Of a DNA stretch of 64,000 bases, positions 1-10,974 are shown one piece after another; positions within the stretch are counted from its first letter, which is position 1, and every line of letters starts with the position of its first letter. A program made the translations under genes and the position numbers. The DNA comes from Pinus tabuliformis (lineage: Eukaryota; Streptophyta; Pinopsida; Pinales; Pinaceae), in assembly GCA_031772625.1 (NCBI GenBank), contig CM062807.1, forward strand, positions 1,144,437,007-1,144,501,006, written 5' to 3'. Below the pieces are notes generated by a model. It had not been told where the DNA came from. It saw only the letters and a list, made by a program, of their open reading frames with translations, and ran no database searches.

Positions 1-168
1 CAAAAGGCACAGCAAAATTTACTCCATAAATTAAAGATTGAAAAATTCAAAAAATGGCTTGCCATATTCATAGCGAGATACATATAGACGGTACATAGAA
101 AACTTAGAGATGGAATAAATATGCTCGAAAAATTCAGAAAATTCCTTTGTCATATTCATATACAAGAA

Positions 169-193
169 ATATATATATATATATATATATATA
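169..193. repeat. (AT)n microsatellite
   Basis: About twelve uninterrupted AT dinucleotides directly beside the tRNA-like sequence. Simple repeat with no coding content. Confidence 0.9.
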
Positions 194-201
194 AACAATA
201 C

Positions 202-272
202 ACGCACGGTGGGATTCGAACCCAAATTGCCCGATTAATAATCAGAGGCCTTCTCCACTAGGCCACAGGCAC
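202..272 (-). tRNA. tRNA-like sequence, probably a decayed tRNA-Arg
   Basis: On the minus strand this 71-nt stretch folds as a cloverleaf. The acceptor arm is wobble-rich and has one mismatch. The D arm is GCCT/AGGC, the anticodon stem has 5 bp with two G-T pairs, the variable loop has only 4 nt, and the T loop TTCGAAT sits on a GGG/CCC stem. The D arm and flanking bases resemble plant tRNA-Arg genes, which share GGCCTAATGGATAAGGC. The seven-base anticodon loop TTATTAA places ATT at positions 34-36, which would read Asn codons. That is unusual in plants, where tRNA-Asn is normally GTT. Weak stems and the odd anticodon suggest a pseudogene or a tRNA-derived repeat, not a working gene. Confidence 0.5.
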
Positions 273-565
273 ACAAGAAAGTACGTATGGATGTGTTAAG
301 AACCTTCAAATCTCTAAAACACAAGCACCACGTTTGCAGTCAATCAAATCCCTTGGGTGGCAGACGCGGGGCAAAAAACTGATTACCCACTTTTCGTCTT
401 TGAAGGAAAGCAACACGACAATAATCCATCACATATTCCTTAATAACTAGGAAAAATAATAGTGCTGTACAAACTCTAATAAAAAGTTAATGAAAGAACC
501 ACGACACAACACCATTTATCCATTCATTATTAAGAGGTCTATAGATTCATGTATGTGCCATGCTC
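273..565. other. Gene-free AT-rich stretch
   Basis: No coding frame, RNA gene or repeat recognised. Confidence 0.6.
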
Positions 566-960
566 TTATTAGTCCCTGCCTGGGACTAATAGCGTTCGAT
601 CAGGCGTTGACCTCCTATTAATTTGAGTTGACCGGAGCATTTAGTTGATGTTTTTCGCTTTTACCCAAAGTTTTATTTTAAAGCTTTGATGTTTTTTGCT
701 TTTTATCCAAAGTTTTATATTGGAGGTCTTATTGCCGGGTTGCTGAATTTCCAAATCCAAATTTCGTGACTTTTTTGTTTTACCCAAAGTTTTCGGAGGT
801 CTTATTGCCGGGGAAATCGATTGAACGTTGTGACAATTCATCTTACCCAAAGTCGAGTTTGCAGAATGTTGTGACAATTAATTTTATCCAAAGTCCAATT
901 TACATGTTATGACAACTGATTTTAAGTTTGGGGCAAAGTTTTTTTAGTATATGTTGGAGA
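566..960. repeat. Dispersed repeat, copy 1, with hairpin head
   Basis: Begins with a 10-bp hairpin (567-576 pairs with 582-591, stem TATTAGTCCC) followed by TAGCGTT and GTTGAC words. Then come several diverged copies of ACCCAAAGTTTT and two of GAGGTCTTATTGCCGGG. A related copy in the same orientation lies at 2984-3150. The two copies flank the REF/SRPP relic. Family not recognised. Confidence 0.5.
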
Positions 961-1077
961 CTTAGAGCAGGTGGCAGCTTTTGGTCGTGCACAACAGCCA
1001 GCTGTTGGTGTCAGGAGACTTCTAGCAGGTGACTTCTAGCAGGTGGCAGCTGCCGGTGCTTGTAATACCATCTTGTA

Positions 1078-1467
1078 ATACCGTGTTGAGGGCAACCGTT
1101 TTCCTTTCTAATTTAGGAGATTATGCCAAGGAGAACACAGGACCAGGACCTGTGAAGCCTGGCGTCGATACAGTGGATCAGACCGTGAAGACCGTGGTTG
1201 GCTCTGTCTATCTCAAATTTGATGGAAAAACCCCTTGAGATTCTTCATTTCCTGTTCTGTGTTTCTTCATTTCCTGTTCTGTGTTCTGAGGACAAATCTC
1301 ATGAAGCTAGAGCTTTCAAACTGCATGAATGGCAGACTTGTTTGCTCAAATATATTCAGCAACGTATGAAACGTTCCATGAATGCTCCAGAGCAGGTACC
1401 GCGTCATATTTTGGCCGTATGCTGTAAATCTTTAATTCATCAAACAATTCGTTTGGACTGGTGCTAA
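1078..1467 (+). pseudogene. REF/SRPP (lipid-droplet-associated) family exon relic, frame-shifted
   Basis: The translation near 1082-1233 contains a VFLSNLGDYAKENTGP-like stretch followed by KPGVDTVDQTVKTVVGSVY and KFDGK. This is the conserved N-terminal signature of the plant rubber elongation factor / small rubber particle protein family, whose members coat lipid droplets or rubber particles. The frame ends at a stop near 1236. Shifting one base within the poly-A run restores a PLEILHF continuation in the next frame, which stays open to 1467 but soon stops resembling the family. A 21-bp tandem duplication lies at the divergence point. TTTCTAATTTAG before the DYAKEN codons could be an intron acceptor, and GAGCAG|GTACCG near 1394 could be a donor. 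No start codon, no C-terminal half and no full exon set are visible, so this is a fragment or captured exon. Confidence 0.5.
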
Positions 1468-2980
1468 ATTCTTCGCAATGCCTTGGTATTTTCTGTGAAT
1501 CTTTAAAATTTTCAATCTCTGGGTGAAGTTATGCTAAATTATGCTTAATTTTCCGTGATTGCAGGTCATTCAGCCGCTAAATTTGCCATTCCAGCTCTCC
1601 TTTATAGGCAGGATGCAGTTTCGGATGGCTGTTATCCCGAGTTTGCTTAGAGCAGTACGCTTATTGAATCTTTTTATTCTTATTTAACTGATTTCTTTTA
1701 ATTCTTACCGAAACATTATTATTTGAGAAATTTAGGAGTCTGAATGGACATTTACGCCGTTAAACGTCGGAATTTGGTAATAATTTTGCCGGGGCAATCA
1801 ATTCCGGAATTAGTGTGCTCGGTGTTCGTACCTGAAGACTACACGGACACCTGAGATATTCTTTTTAAGGTCCAATAGTTTTGAGTGAAAATTTGTGGCG
1901 GTGCCATCCATACATTTAAGCTTGCTTCTTATTTTAACTTTTTAGTTTTGATTTGTACTTTCCCTTCGTTTAGTGCCTGTACGCATTGGCGGAATATGAG
2001 CAAACTAGAATAATATAGCTTTACCATATAAGTTAATGAATGGATGTGCAAATAAATTTACTAATTTATGGCTCAGGTTATGTCAGCAAGCTGTAATACC
2101 GAGTAAATTTCACAATCATATTTTGTTATTTTGCACAGCATTGTGTTAGTCTATAGGTTTTCAAATTAAAGTCAAACCAGATTCGGAAGATTTTGAACCA
2201 TATAATGCTCTCTCAAAAGAGCTATTGATGTTAAAAGTATTACGTACCTTCCGGCCAAAATGTCTGTAATAAGTTGCTTTATTATATCTTTTCCGAACTT
2301 GAGCATCCTGTCTTTTCGTTTTTCTAGCTTGTCGTGTTTTTTTTGGTTTTGTACTTTTTAAATTTAAATTGTATTTAGCATATATTTCGTATTTGGTGTA
2401 TATTTAGTGTCTAATTCAACCAATTTTTATAAAATTTAAAACGTTTAATAACTCAGAGTGGACTAAGAAATTTATTTTTAATTTCACTATATCTTATAAA
2501 ATGCTATTCCCATCACTTTCTTTTTTGGAAATTAATGGGATGAAGTTAGAAAATGAATTTTACAGTAAGACACATACAAACGCATCTGGTTATATTCATC
2601 TACGCTTTAATTTTACAGGCATTAAAACACAAAAGAATTATGGAAGAATATCAGCTTAACATCTCCAAACAGTTTAGGGTACAGGCAGACTTTCAACTGA
2701 TGCTAGAGGTTTGTTATTATGTAAGGTCATTACAATTTACAATTTTAGTTGAATTGTTTTGATGAACTCGACTCCACGGGGTAACTTTTTTATATGTACC
2801 TCTTTTGGTAAAAAACATGAGTCGGATTCTCTCTAACTCTTCTATACACTGCTGTTCAAAACCCAAGTCATTCGCACGATTACGTGTTGTTATCTTTTAA
2901 TTAATCCATATAGCAGCCTTCATTCGTTTATTTGTATGTTCGAAGTGTAATTTGTTTTCTGATACTCCATCAATGATCAG
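1468..2980. other. Gene-free AT-rich stretch
   Basis: Only short random frames. A possible splice acceptor (TGATTGCAG, ~1557-1565) precedes a short open stretch, but I cannot tie it to a family. Otherwise nothing recognised. Confidence 0.5.
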
Positions 2981-2983
2981 ATA

Positions 2984-3150
2984 TTATTAGTCCTTGCTTG
3001 GGACTAATAGCGTTGACGGCGTATTAATCTTCTGTTTGACCAAAAATATTGATGTGCATCACAATTTTAACCAAAGTTTTCATGTTAAAAAATAATATAG
3101 AATTTATTATGTAATTGTTAATTGGCCAACAAAATTGAGGGTCTTATTGC
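2984..3150. repeat. Dispersed repeat, copy 2, with hairpin head
   Basis: Same head as the copy at 566. TTATTAGTCC pairs with GGACTAATA across a short loop (2985-2993 with 3001-3009), then TAGCGTTGAC, an ACCAAAGTTTT word and GGTCTTATTGCGGG. Same orientation as copy 1. Confidence 0.5.
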
Positions 3151-3301
3151 GGGCTTCGCAGGTTTCAAGACGGGTAAAAGTAAGATATCCTAAGTTTTTG
3201 GTAGCTCTTCTGCGTGTCCTTGCGGCAAACTTTTCTGATATCCAAAGTTTTCAAGTGCAAAAGATATTCAACTTTTCTGCTATCCAAGGTTTTCTGGTGC
3301 A

Positions 3302-3410
3302 AAAGATTTTTATATCCAAACTAAATATTCTGGTGCAAAAGATTTTTATATCCAAACTAAATATAATTCACTGAAGATTTTTATATCCAAACTACATATA
3401 ATTCACTGAC
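3302..3410 (+). repeat. Short tandem repeat, three ~36-bp units
   Basis: Three tandem units built around GATTTTTATATCCAAACTA. The last two also share ATATAATTCACTGA. No function seen. Confidence 0.7.
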
Positions 3411-3649
3411 ACGAACTTTGCCACATGGCTATCTACATGTGGAAGCTCTAGTGGGCTTTCTGCATGCGGCATCTCTGGTGCTATCTGTAGGCGAGCAAGT
3501 TGATTTCTCATTATCAGTCATTGTTCTCAGGTAGGCCGCCCCCTTTTTTTGGAACTGGTTTCTTTTATAAGCGAGGTACTTCCATAATATGACATATAAT
3601 CTCTAGGTTCTGGACTAGGTTTCGACCATGAGGCCAATACTTTGTTCTG

Positions 3650-3814
3650 AGTTTTCACGCAATTGCTAGAGTTGGAATGTCAAAGGTTTCATTATCTGTT
3701 TTTAGTTCAGCCTCCTCCATGGCGGTTGCCAGAGTTTTCTCACAATTTCTAGAGTTGGAATGTCAAAGGTTTCATTATCTGTTTTTAGTTCAGCCTCCTC
3801 CATGGCGGTTGCCA
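3650..3814 (+). repeat. 83-bp tandem duplication
   Basis: Two head-to-tail copies of a unit running from GTTTTCACGCAATTGCTAGA to CCATGGCGGTTGCCA, differing at a few bases in the first 20. The unit is not coding in any convincing frame. Confidence 0.85.
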
Positions 3815-5646
3815 AAAAATATTCTAATAGTTTGTTACAATTTGTTGTAAAATAGTTTGATGCAGCAATGGAGGAGTGGCAAAAATGGAGACTCCTTTCA
3901 TTTGCGCTTCCCATCTTCAGCTATAAGCATGAAGGTTATAATCCCAAGTGATGTTATTCAGTGAGATGTCCTACATAAGCAACAATGGAGTGCATTACCT
4001 TTCTGGCCAGGTATTGTTTTATTTTCATTTGATTCTTTTCAAATCATAAGTATGTTAAAAATTTTAACATGAATTTGTCAGGTTTATATTGACAGGGTTT
4101 TTGTTGTTGACTCGCATTGCAGAGAGGAGTAAACCCCCTTTAAATATTTGGCGGTGGCGCTCGTTCATGCTCCAAATTATTATTGAGATTTCCCTGAGTA
4201 ATATTAAGAGATTTTCATGGTTGATTCCCAATGCACGGAGTAGTTGAAAAGGTAGCTGAGAAAACCCTTTTTATAAAATATTTGTATGTTCCAATTCTTC
4301 TGCTCAGTAAGATTCACTTATGAGTGTCGGGTTTTTATTGTGTATTGAGGACTCCTGTGAAAATGAAAATAAAACCAGTTTTAACCAGTTTATTGTGGTA
4401 TGTTGTTAATGTGTGATTTTTAACCAGTTTTACCATATTGATTTTCGTATGTGTTTATTTATTTTATCTGTGGTTGTTGGAGGCATTTACCCCATTGTTG
4501 GTTTCTGTAACAAGTCTTATTGTTAGGTTTTTTTTCTTCAAAGCTCTGGCAAAGCCGCGCAGGGTCTTAATACGCTCTGATGTATAATCATGTGCCGTCC
4601 AAAGAGTCTCATGGCGCAGCCTTAGTCTTTTGTGGAATACAATTTATAAAAGTATCTTATCTGCAATTTGTCAATTTGTTAACTTATAAAAGTATCTTAT
4701 CTTATCTGCAATTTGTTCGGTGAATTTTATTTTTAGCTAGACGTGGTAGTTGGTATGAAGAGCATGGCGCCTCAAACATGAGGCTGCCTCGAACATTACT
4801 TAGCTTTCAAGTATTTCTCTTAAATATTTTTTTTCCATCGTCGAGAATATACTAAAAATATATATAAAATTGGTATTCCACAATATTCTTTATCTTATCT
4901 CTTTGCTTAATATATGCACGCAAATAATTGATAAATCTTATCTGTTTTCTTAATATATGCACGCAAATAATTGAATTTATCATATGTTAATATGCTTCTT
5001 CAATTTTAAAATCTTTAAAAATGGTGAAGGCATTTTCTCTATCTATATTTAAAATAGAAAAAAACCCAATCAATTTGAAATTGGTATTAGGATTTATAAT
5101 AATTAATTTAAATTTTAGTCGTTATGAGTTATGAATTACATTTGGGCTTTATTTGAGACTATTTTAAGTGATATGTTTTATTCATTATAAGAAATAATTT
5201 TTTATTTTATTTTTAATTCCATCTTCATATCTAAATTTACTTATAATAACTTAAAATAAAACATATAATTCATTTCACATTCCTAACCTTAAAATAACAA
5301 ATTCTTTTGACATTCCTAACTTTTAAATAACAAAATCCAAAATCCAACTTTTAAATAACAAAATCCAAAATCCAGGCAACGTGAGAAACATAAATTATAT
5401 CTATATATGCGTTCATTTAATATTCTGAAAAGTTAATTCCCAAATTCCCAACGATAATTGCACAGGAATATATGTTAATATCTTTGATTGAGATTATTAG
5501 ACATTGATCTCATTTTGTGTACGTGCATCACCAAAAGAAGCCTATGTAGGGACATCAACATCTACATTCTCTCTTCTTTTCCATATAACAAAAATATTGA
5601 TAACATTTATGAATATTTAACCGCAGGTTTTGCACTGGAGATTGTG
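3815..5646. other. Gene-free AT-rich stretch with small tandem duplications
   Basis: Nothing coding recognised. It holds three small two-copy tandem repeats: ~30-35 bp at 4642-4716 (ACTTATAAAAGTATCTTATC), ~26 bp at 4906-4974 (TTAATATATGCACGCAAATA) and ~29 bp at 5316-5374 (CTTTTAAATAACAAAATCC). Confidence 0.6.
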
Positions 5647-5889
5647 CTGCTATTAACTATTTTTTTCTTTTAACTTTTTTTAACTTTTTTGGATTACTTT
5701 TCACTTTTATGATTAGAACAGTTCTAGTATTGACATTAACATTCCCAAGATATACCTCAAAGGAAAAATTCTGCTATTAACTATTTTTTTTCTTTTAACC
5801 TTTTTGGATTACTTTTCACTTTTATGATTAGAACAGTTCTAGTATTGACATTAACATTCCCAAGATATACCTCAAAGGAAAAATTCTGT
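5647..5889 (+). repeat. 124-bp tandem duplication
   Basis: Copy 1 is 5647-5770 and copy 2 is 5771-5889. Both begin CTGCTATTAACTATTTTTTT and share GATTAGAACAGTTCTAGTAT. They differ mainly by an extra poly-T/TTAAC slip in copy 1, so the duplication is recent. Confidence 0.9.
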
Positions 5890-6360
5890 TACAAAAAAAA
5901 CGTCTTTCTCGTTAATTTCTCACTCTAAAATGTATTGCATACCCACACTTAGCCTTTCTTGGCACACTCTTAATCCCCGTGGCCTGCGATTCCTACAACA
6001 AGAGGTTGCAATATGCGTGTACTAAATACAAATACAGGAAGCAACATATTTCTGCATCCCAACGGTATTATACAACTAATTTTCATGTTAAAAGTTGGCC
6101 ACCTTCCGTGGAACGAAACGAGAAGTCTTTAAATAGTCTACTGACATGTTGACTGTTTTCACAACGTGTTGAGCTGACTTAAATAGATGGAGAGCGTTTG
6201 TATTGTTGTTGTGGCAGACTTCTGAATTTTTTAACAAATTACACATTGAATTCGCATGTTGCAGAAAGCGTTTGTATTGTTGTTGTAGTAGACCCTGGCT
6301 TGTTGTGGCAGACCCCGGCAGGGACTACCGGCTGCATGCAGCACTTGTTATAAAGAGAGG

Positions 6361-6720
6361 TCAGTTTTTTGATAAAGTATTTATTTTTCTATTTCTTTTT
6401 TTTTTGGTATATGTAAAAAAATTATGAAAGAAATGATCAATCATTTTAATTTTATAAAAATGGTTTAAAATATAATTGTTTAGGTTATAAAAGTTATTTA
6501 TCTCATTTATAATATTAAAGGGGCTACTAAATGATTGAGTGTAGTTTTTTATTTTTTTAAGCAATAATTTTAATGTGATAAATTTATCTAAATTTGTATT
6601 TTAGATTAGTTTTAAATTTTTAGCACATTTTCATTATGAAGAAGAATGAGTATGCATTACTTATACATATATTCATTTGGCTTCCACCATCAAACTAATC
6701 GTAGGTGCTAATTTTATCAA
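6361..6720 (-). pseudogene. LINE RNase H domain, decayed (copy 1)
   Basis: Aligns by eye over its whole length with the better-preserved domain at 10186-10503, including a GSQ(G/M)N block at its N-terminus and an NNYIL/NNCVL block near its C-terminus. Several stops interrupt the first half, and 6361-6564 is the only open part. It is the 3' coding end of LINE remnant 1. Confidence 0.5.
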
Positions 6721-7587
6721 TTTGTTTCATCTTGATTTATCTAATAAGTTTGCCTAGCTTGACTTGCCTAAAATCTTCAAGGGCAGACAAACATTGAATT
6801 ACATATTGGTTTGAGATAAAAGCTTTTTTCCTTTAGGCATCATTGAATTTTGAAGCAACCAATACCCCATGCAACTATCAAAAACAAATATTTATTTGTT
6901 TATTTATATTTTTGTAATTTACTCCTTAAACCACTTAGATAGGCCTGCCTCAATTGGAACTCCTCTCCATACACCTCTTACCCCTGGAATCTTGTCAAAT
7001 GAAGGCTTTTTATTGAACTAATAGATAAGTTAGGCCCCTACCTACAACCAACCCATGGCTTCAATCCAATTTTGACATCTTGTTGCCTTCCCAACTTTTC
7101 AGACCAGGTTTCTGCAACTAAGTGGAAAAACAATTAGCATTATCTTCAAATATAATCAATGCCACTTCTTCCACCTTTTCACTAGGTGTCGAGCCCACTC
7201 TTAAGCATCCTCAACCATAATATAGTTATGGTGAGTGAATTTAGCCCAAAGGCTCTAACCATCAAGTAGTCTCTATACACACCTAGCTACCTATCTTTAC
7301 TATAGAGGTGTTATTCTTTTAATATCCCATTCCCCTAGGTCCTTTGGAAATGCAATTTATTTACAATTTACCACAACAATCCCTTTTTTTCTTCTAGATT
7401 CGTACACCAAAGAAATATGAAACTTGACCACCCAATTCTATCTTAAACACCTTTTGGAATAAATACAAGTGACATCTAGTACATAAGAATGTCCTAAATA
7501 AAAGATATAACAAAAATAACCTACCACCATGAGAAAGCCAAAATTGCTCCAAATGAAAATCCTATTATCTACTTTAGATATGAGCCA

Positions 7588-7842
7588 TTAATTCCTCTTT
7601 CCATAATCATGTATCTGGAGCAAAAATCCTAGGTACTTGACCCCATTTTCATAAGTAATTTGTTGATATGGAAAGGATTGAGAGAAAAATTGAGAAGTCT
7701 TTGATGTTAAACCAAACCAAGACAATGGTGACTTGTGAATATTTATGAACATACATGTATCTGTACACTGAAGATCAATAATTTCTCTAAAATTCAAAGC
7801 ATCCATCTTAGATCCATCACATGATAGTAAGCTACCATACAC
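7588..7842 (-). pseudogene. LINE reverse transcriptase fragment
   Basis: An 84-residue frame ends in FPYQQITYENGVKYLGFLL. This is the conserved block found just after the catalytic palm in plant L1-like reverse transcriptases, where FP followed by a YLGF motif is typical. The preceding residues fit the strand that normally follows the FADD box, but no intact FADD box is visible. Only this piece of the RT is open. Confidence rests on the YLGF block and on the endonuclease and RNase H fragments on either side in the right order. Confidence 0.55.
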
Positions 7843-8979
7843 TAATAGGAGGAATGGAAACTATATATTAACTCCTATTGTGATTTTGTTAAATTGATTA
7901 ATTTGTTTTTCATTCAAAACAACTCGTCTTAGCCCTTCAACTACTCAAAGAAATAAAAGAGGAAGGAAAATATATTATTTTCTAAGTTCTTGATCAAGCC
8001 GAAAGAGGTTAAAGTAAAGAAATTGATGAGGAGGAAAAATTATAACAAAGTGATGCAACTAGTGACCCAAATAAAAAAATCTACATTGAAGCCTAGATGA
8101 AGCATCATCAATCTTGCATAAAGCAAACTTACTTGGTCAGGATTTTAAAAGTTAGAGTTTAATAATGATGGAAAGTAATTTTTGTTAATTTACTGTTCGA
8201 ATCCCTCCTAGGATACCCCAATGCCTCATGAGTTTACCTTCCCAAAAGGAAACCAAACCATTCATTGGAAATATTCACTAACAAATTTCATTTGATTTTC
8301 ATGGAAATCACTTTTGAAATTATTTTATAAATACAATTGCATAAAGATGTTATCCTTTCGAATCAAAGCACTGAAGATAAAATTAAATGTTGCTAGCATT
8401 ATGCTAGACTCATTAAGAACTCTAGTCATTCAACTAGTCATTCATAGTTTCCATGAGTCTCAAGGTTTTATCCTTACGGAAACTATCAATGACTAGTTGA
8501 AGTTCCTCCTCATTGTTCTCCTTTAACCTTTTGTTCTTTGAATCAATATGAAATGTTGGACAATAGTTGGTCATTGCAACCACTCCATAAAAGTCATGTT
8601 TTTCTCTCCCATGTATATTTGTTGAAAGTGACGAACCCCCAAGGAAGCAATGTCCTTGAAGGAACTATGCATATAACCATCCAGATTAGGCATTTACCAA
8701 AAGGAATTCACATTGAAATAATGATTTACAAATTTATGAAAAAAACTTGAACTATTATTCCCCTACTCTAATCGTAATCCCTTAAATTTAAGTCTTCAAA
8801 CAACCTCCTTATCATCTAATAATTTCTTCCAGATGCTCTCTAGCTCCTTTATATTTTGTTTGTGGATCCTCTGATCCCTTAACATTTTTCCATGAACCGA
8901 CTTAGTAAACAGATACTTGATCTTGTTTTTGTTCCCAAGAAACTTAAACATTGTTGACTTCCAAGGAGCATCAACAAAA

Positions 8980-9216
8980 CTAAAATGAGGTCTCCTTAAC
9001 CAATTCTACATATTCCTCATCCTCTAAATAGCTTGTGTTAAATTTAAAGGGGTTGGTCTTTTTTAACAGACTTCTTGCAATCTTAATAAACATTAGTAGA
9101 TGATAATGTTCATCGTTGCCTCTAATCCATTCTAATGAAATTAATATTGGAGACATGAGATCATCACTCACCAAGTAGTGTATCCTCGTTGTTATCCTTT
9201 CAACACCAACATGCAT
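8980..9216 (-). pseudogene. LINE endonuclease C-terminal fragment
   Basis: A 78-residue frame carries TRIHYLVSDDLMSP near its start, a PISLEW-like block, and NPFKFNTSYLEDEEYVELVK near its end. This matches the C-terminal end of the APE-like endonuclease of plant LINEs, where RIDRFLVS, SDH-P, and PF+FN..WL motifs follow one another. The catalytic SDH is not preserved. It is the 5'-most recognisable piece of LINE remnant 1. Confidence 0.6.
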
Positions 9217-9299
9217 ATTTATCCATGTATTTTAAGCTAGATAAGTTCAATATCATACAAGAAAAAATCATCCAAGTTCATTATAAAATATGAAAACGA

Positions 9300-10505
9300 A
9301 CATCAATGCATGAAAAGTCCGCCTTAATTTTTTTTTTTTGAAGCCCTGACCAATATTATTTTCCTTTTCTTGAAGCTTTTAGCAAATACATTGTCCCAAA
9401 ATCACTTGCTCCAAATATGGACCATATCTTTCTAGAGCTATAATCCCTTCTCCAAACCCATTAGCATATAGCATATTCCCAAGTCTCAGGGAAAACTTGA
9501 ACATGTCTTAATACACTTGAAATCCATCTTAATCCAAGTTGGGATTCGTTAAGGTCCATAGGCCCCTATGTTAATAGCCATTCATTATTAGTTTGTTATA
9601 TGGCTATGTTGGTATCATGGTAGATTACATCAGGTCATCAGTTATTATGTATTGAATTCATTGTAAAATTTCATCCATAGCAAGATTGGACCTTCCAATT
9701 AGCCCAAAGAGCTAATAGAGTGAAACTCCCCTCCCCAGAAAATGTTCAAGTACACACTATGTCCCCAATGTGAGTATGGAGCATAACTACAAGATATATA
9801 ATAGAGATAAGTTATCCAATATCTTCATAAAGCATAAGAAAACCTCCTCCAAATATTAAAATGCATTCATATAACTAGGTTGTATATTCTTCAATCTCTT
9901 AGAATAAAAAGAAAAATTCTAGTCCTTAACAAACTTGAATAAAAAAGTTTATAAAATACCTATGAGGAAACATCATGCCTCCATAGATTCATGTATGTGT
10001 CATTCACTTGAACCCATCCAAAGGTCACATTTAGATAAACCATCCACTTTCATATTCCTTTTCTCATATATTTGTACCAAAAAATATTATTGAAGGAAGG
10101 AGAAATCATCCTAATTTTATAAAAACTATTAGTCCATAAAAATTATTCATCTACTTTGAAATAAAATATCTATTTTTATATTTTTTTATATATGCATGAA
10201 AAAAAATCGTAAATAAGAAAGATAAATCAATTTATAAAAAATTGGTCTTAAAACACAATTGTTTACTTCATATAAGCTATTTATCGAACTAATAATATCA
10301 AAGGTGTCACTAAACACTTGAATGTAGTTTACACCTTTCCAAGTAGTTAGTGTAAGCAACAAAGTTGATGCAATAAATTTAGCTAAATTATTTATACATA
10401 TACCTAGACTACCTTTAAACTTTATCACATTCTCATCATGAATAATAAGTAATCCTCTAATGCCACATATACATAAGTTCCCTTGGCTTCCACCATCAAA
10501 CATGC
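9300..10505 (-). mobile_element. LINE remnant 2, 3' part
   Basis: Contains the RNase H domain of a second copy of the same LINE family. The stretch to its left (9300-10180) has only broken frames and may be the zinc-finger region or 3' UTR of this or another copy. Boundaries are approximate. Confidence 0.45.
10186..10503 (-). pseudogene. LINE RNase H domain (copy 2), open but with a lost catalytic residue
   Basis: A 105-residue frame starts FDGGSQGN, the first catalytic-Asp block of plant LINE-type RNase H (normally FDGASRGNPG). It continues with a KFKGSLGICINNLAKFIA block, in which the second catalytic residue (Glu in the usual NN.AE) is replaced by Lys. A VNYIQVFSD block stands where IEVEGDS is usual, so its Asp is kept. 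The domain is complete in length, but the lost Glu argues that it is dead. The related copy at 6361-6720 has the same order. Confidence 0.6.
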
Positions 10506-10585
10506 CTAACTATCAATTTTATTAATATATTCCATATTAATTTCTCTAATAAATTTGTTTTCCTTAAGTTGACTAAAACCTTCAA

Positions 10586-10604
10586 ATATATATATGTGTG
10601 TGTC

Positions 10605-10635
<31 letters not shown>

Positions 10636-10636
10636 C
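10586..10636. repeat. Compound microsatellite (TA)n(TG)n(AG)n
   Basis: Runs of TA, then TG with one TC interruption, then about eight AG units. Confidence 0.95.
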
Positions 10637-10974
10637 AAAACCACTAAAAATAAAAGCCAACTAAAGTACGAATCTAATCTAATGGCTCACTTCCCCTTTT
10701 TTTTTGTCCCAGTGCAGTGCCATAATCCACTGTTCAACATCTTTTGATTGTGAAGGTGGTGGCGGTAGCAAAGGAGCTTCCACTACTTCCCATCTTGCAT
10801 CATCTTTTTCTTTTCTCATCATCTCTAACATCATCTCATTGCAGCCACTTGGCCCATGATCTCCCCTCCCTACAACCATCAACCTTTCATCTTTACACTG
10901 ATTCCCCTTGACATGTTGGCGGGTCTAGCACCGTCAACATTTCTGGTGCTAGAAGGAGGCCCTGATGACAAGTT

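Larger units (their letters stand above)
6361..9240 (-). mobile_element. LINE (plant L1-like) remnant 1
   Basis: Read on the minus strand, recognisable LINE blocks occur in the correct order: endonuclease C-terminus (9216-8980), an EN-RT linker of the KELESIWKKLLDD type (~8900-8810), a reverse transcriptase segment (7842-7588) and the RNase H end (~6720-6361). Frames are broken everywhere and no start, poly-A tail or target duplication was found. It lies directly 3' of the RNase H end of a second copy of the same family. Confidence 0.65.

Noticed and set aside
1029-1467. Intact REF/SRPP gene with introns
   Set aside because: The two frames do not join without a frameshift, sequence after HF no longer fits the family, and no further exons were seen downstream.
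5488-6427. Short plus-strand frames in AT-rich DNA
   Set aside because: Length and composition are what chance gives in such DNA, and one overlaps a tandem duplication.
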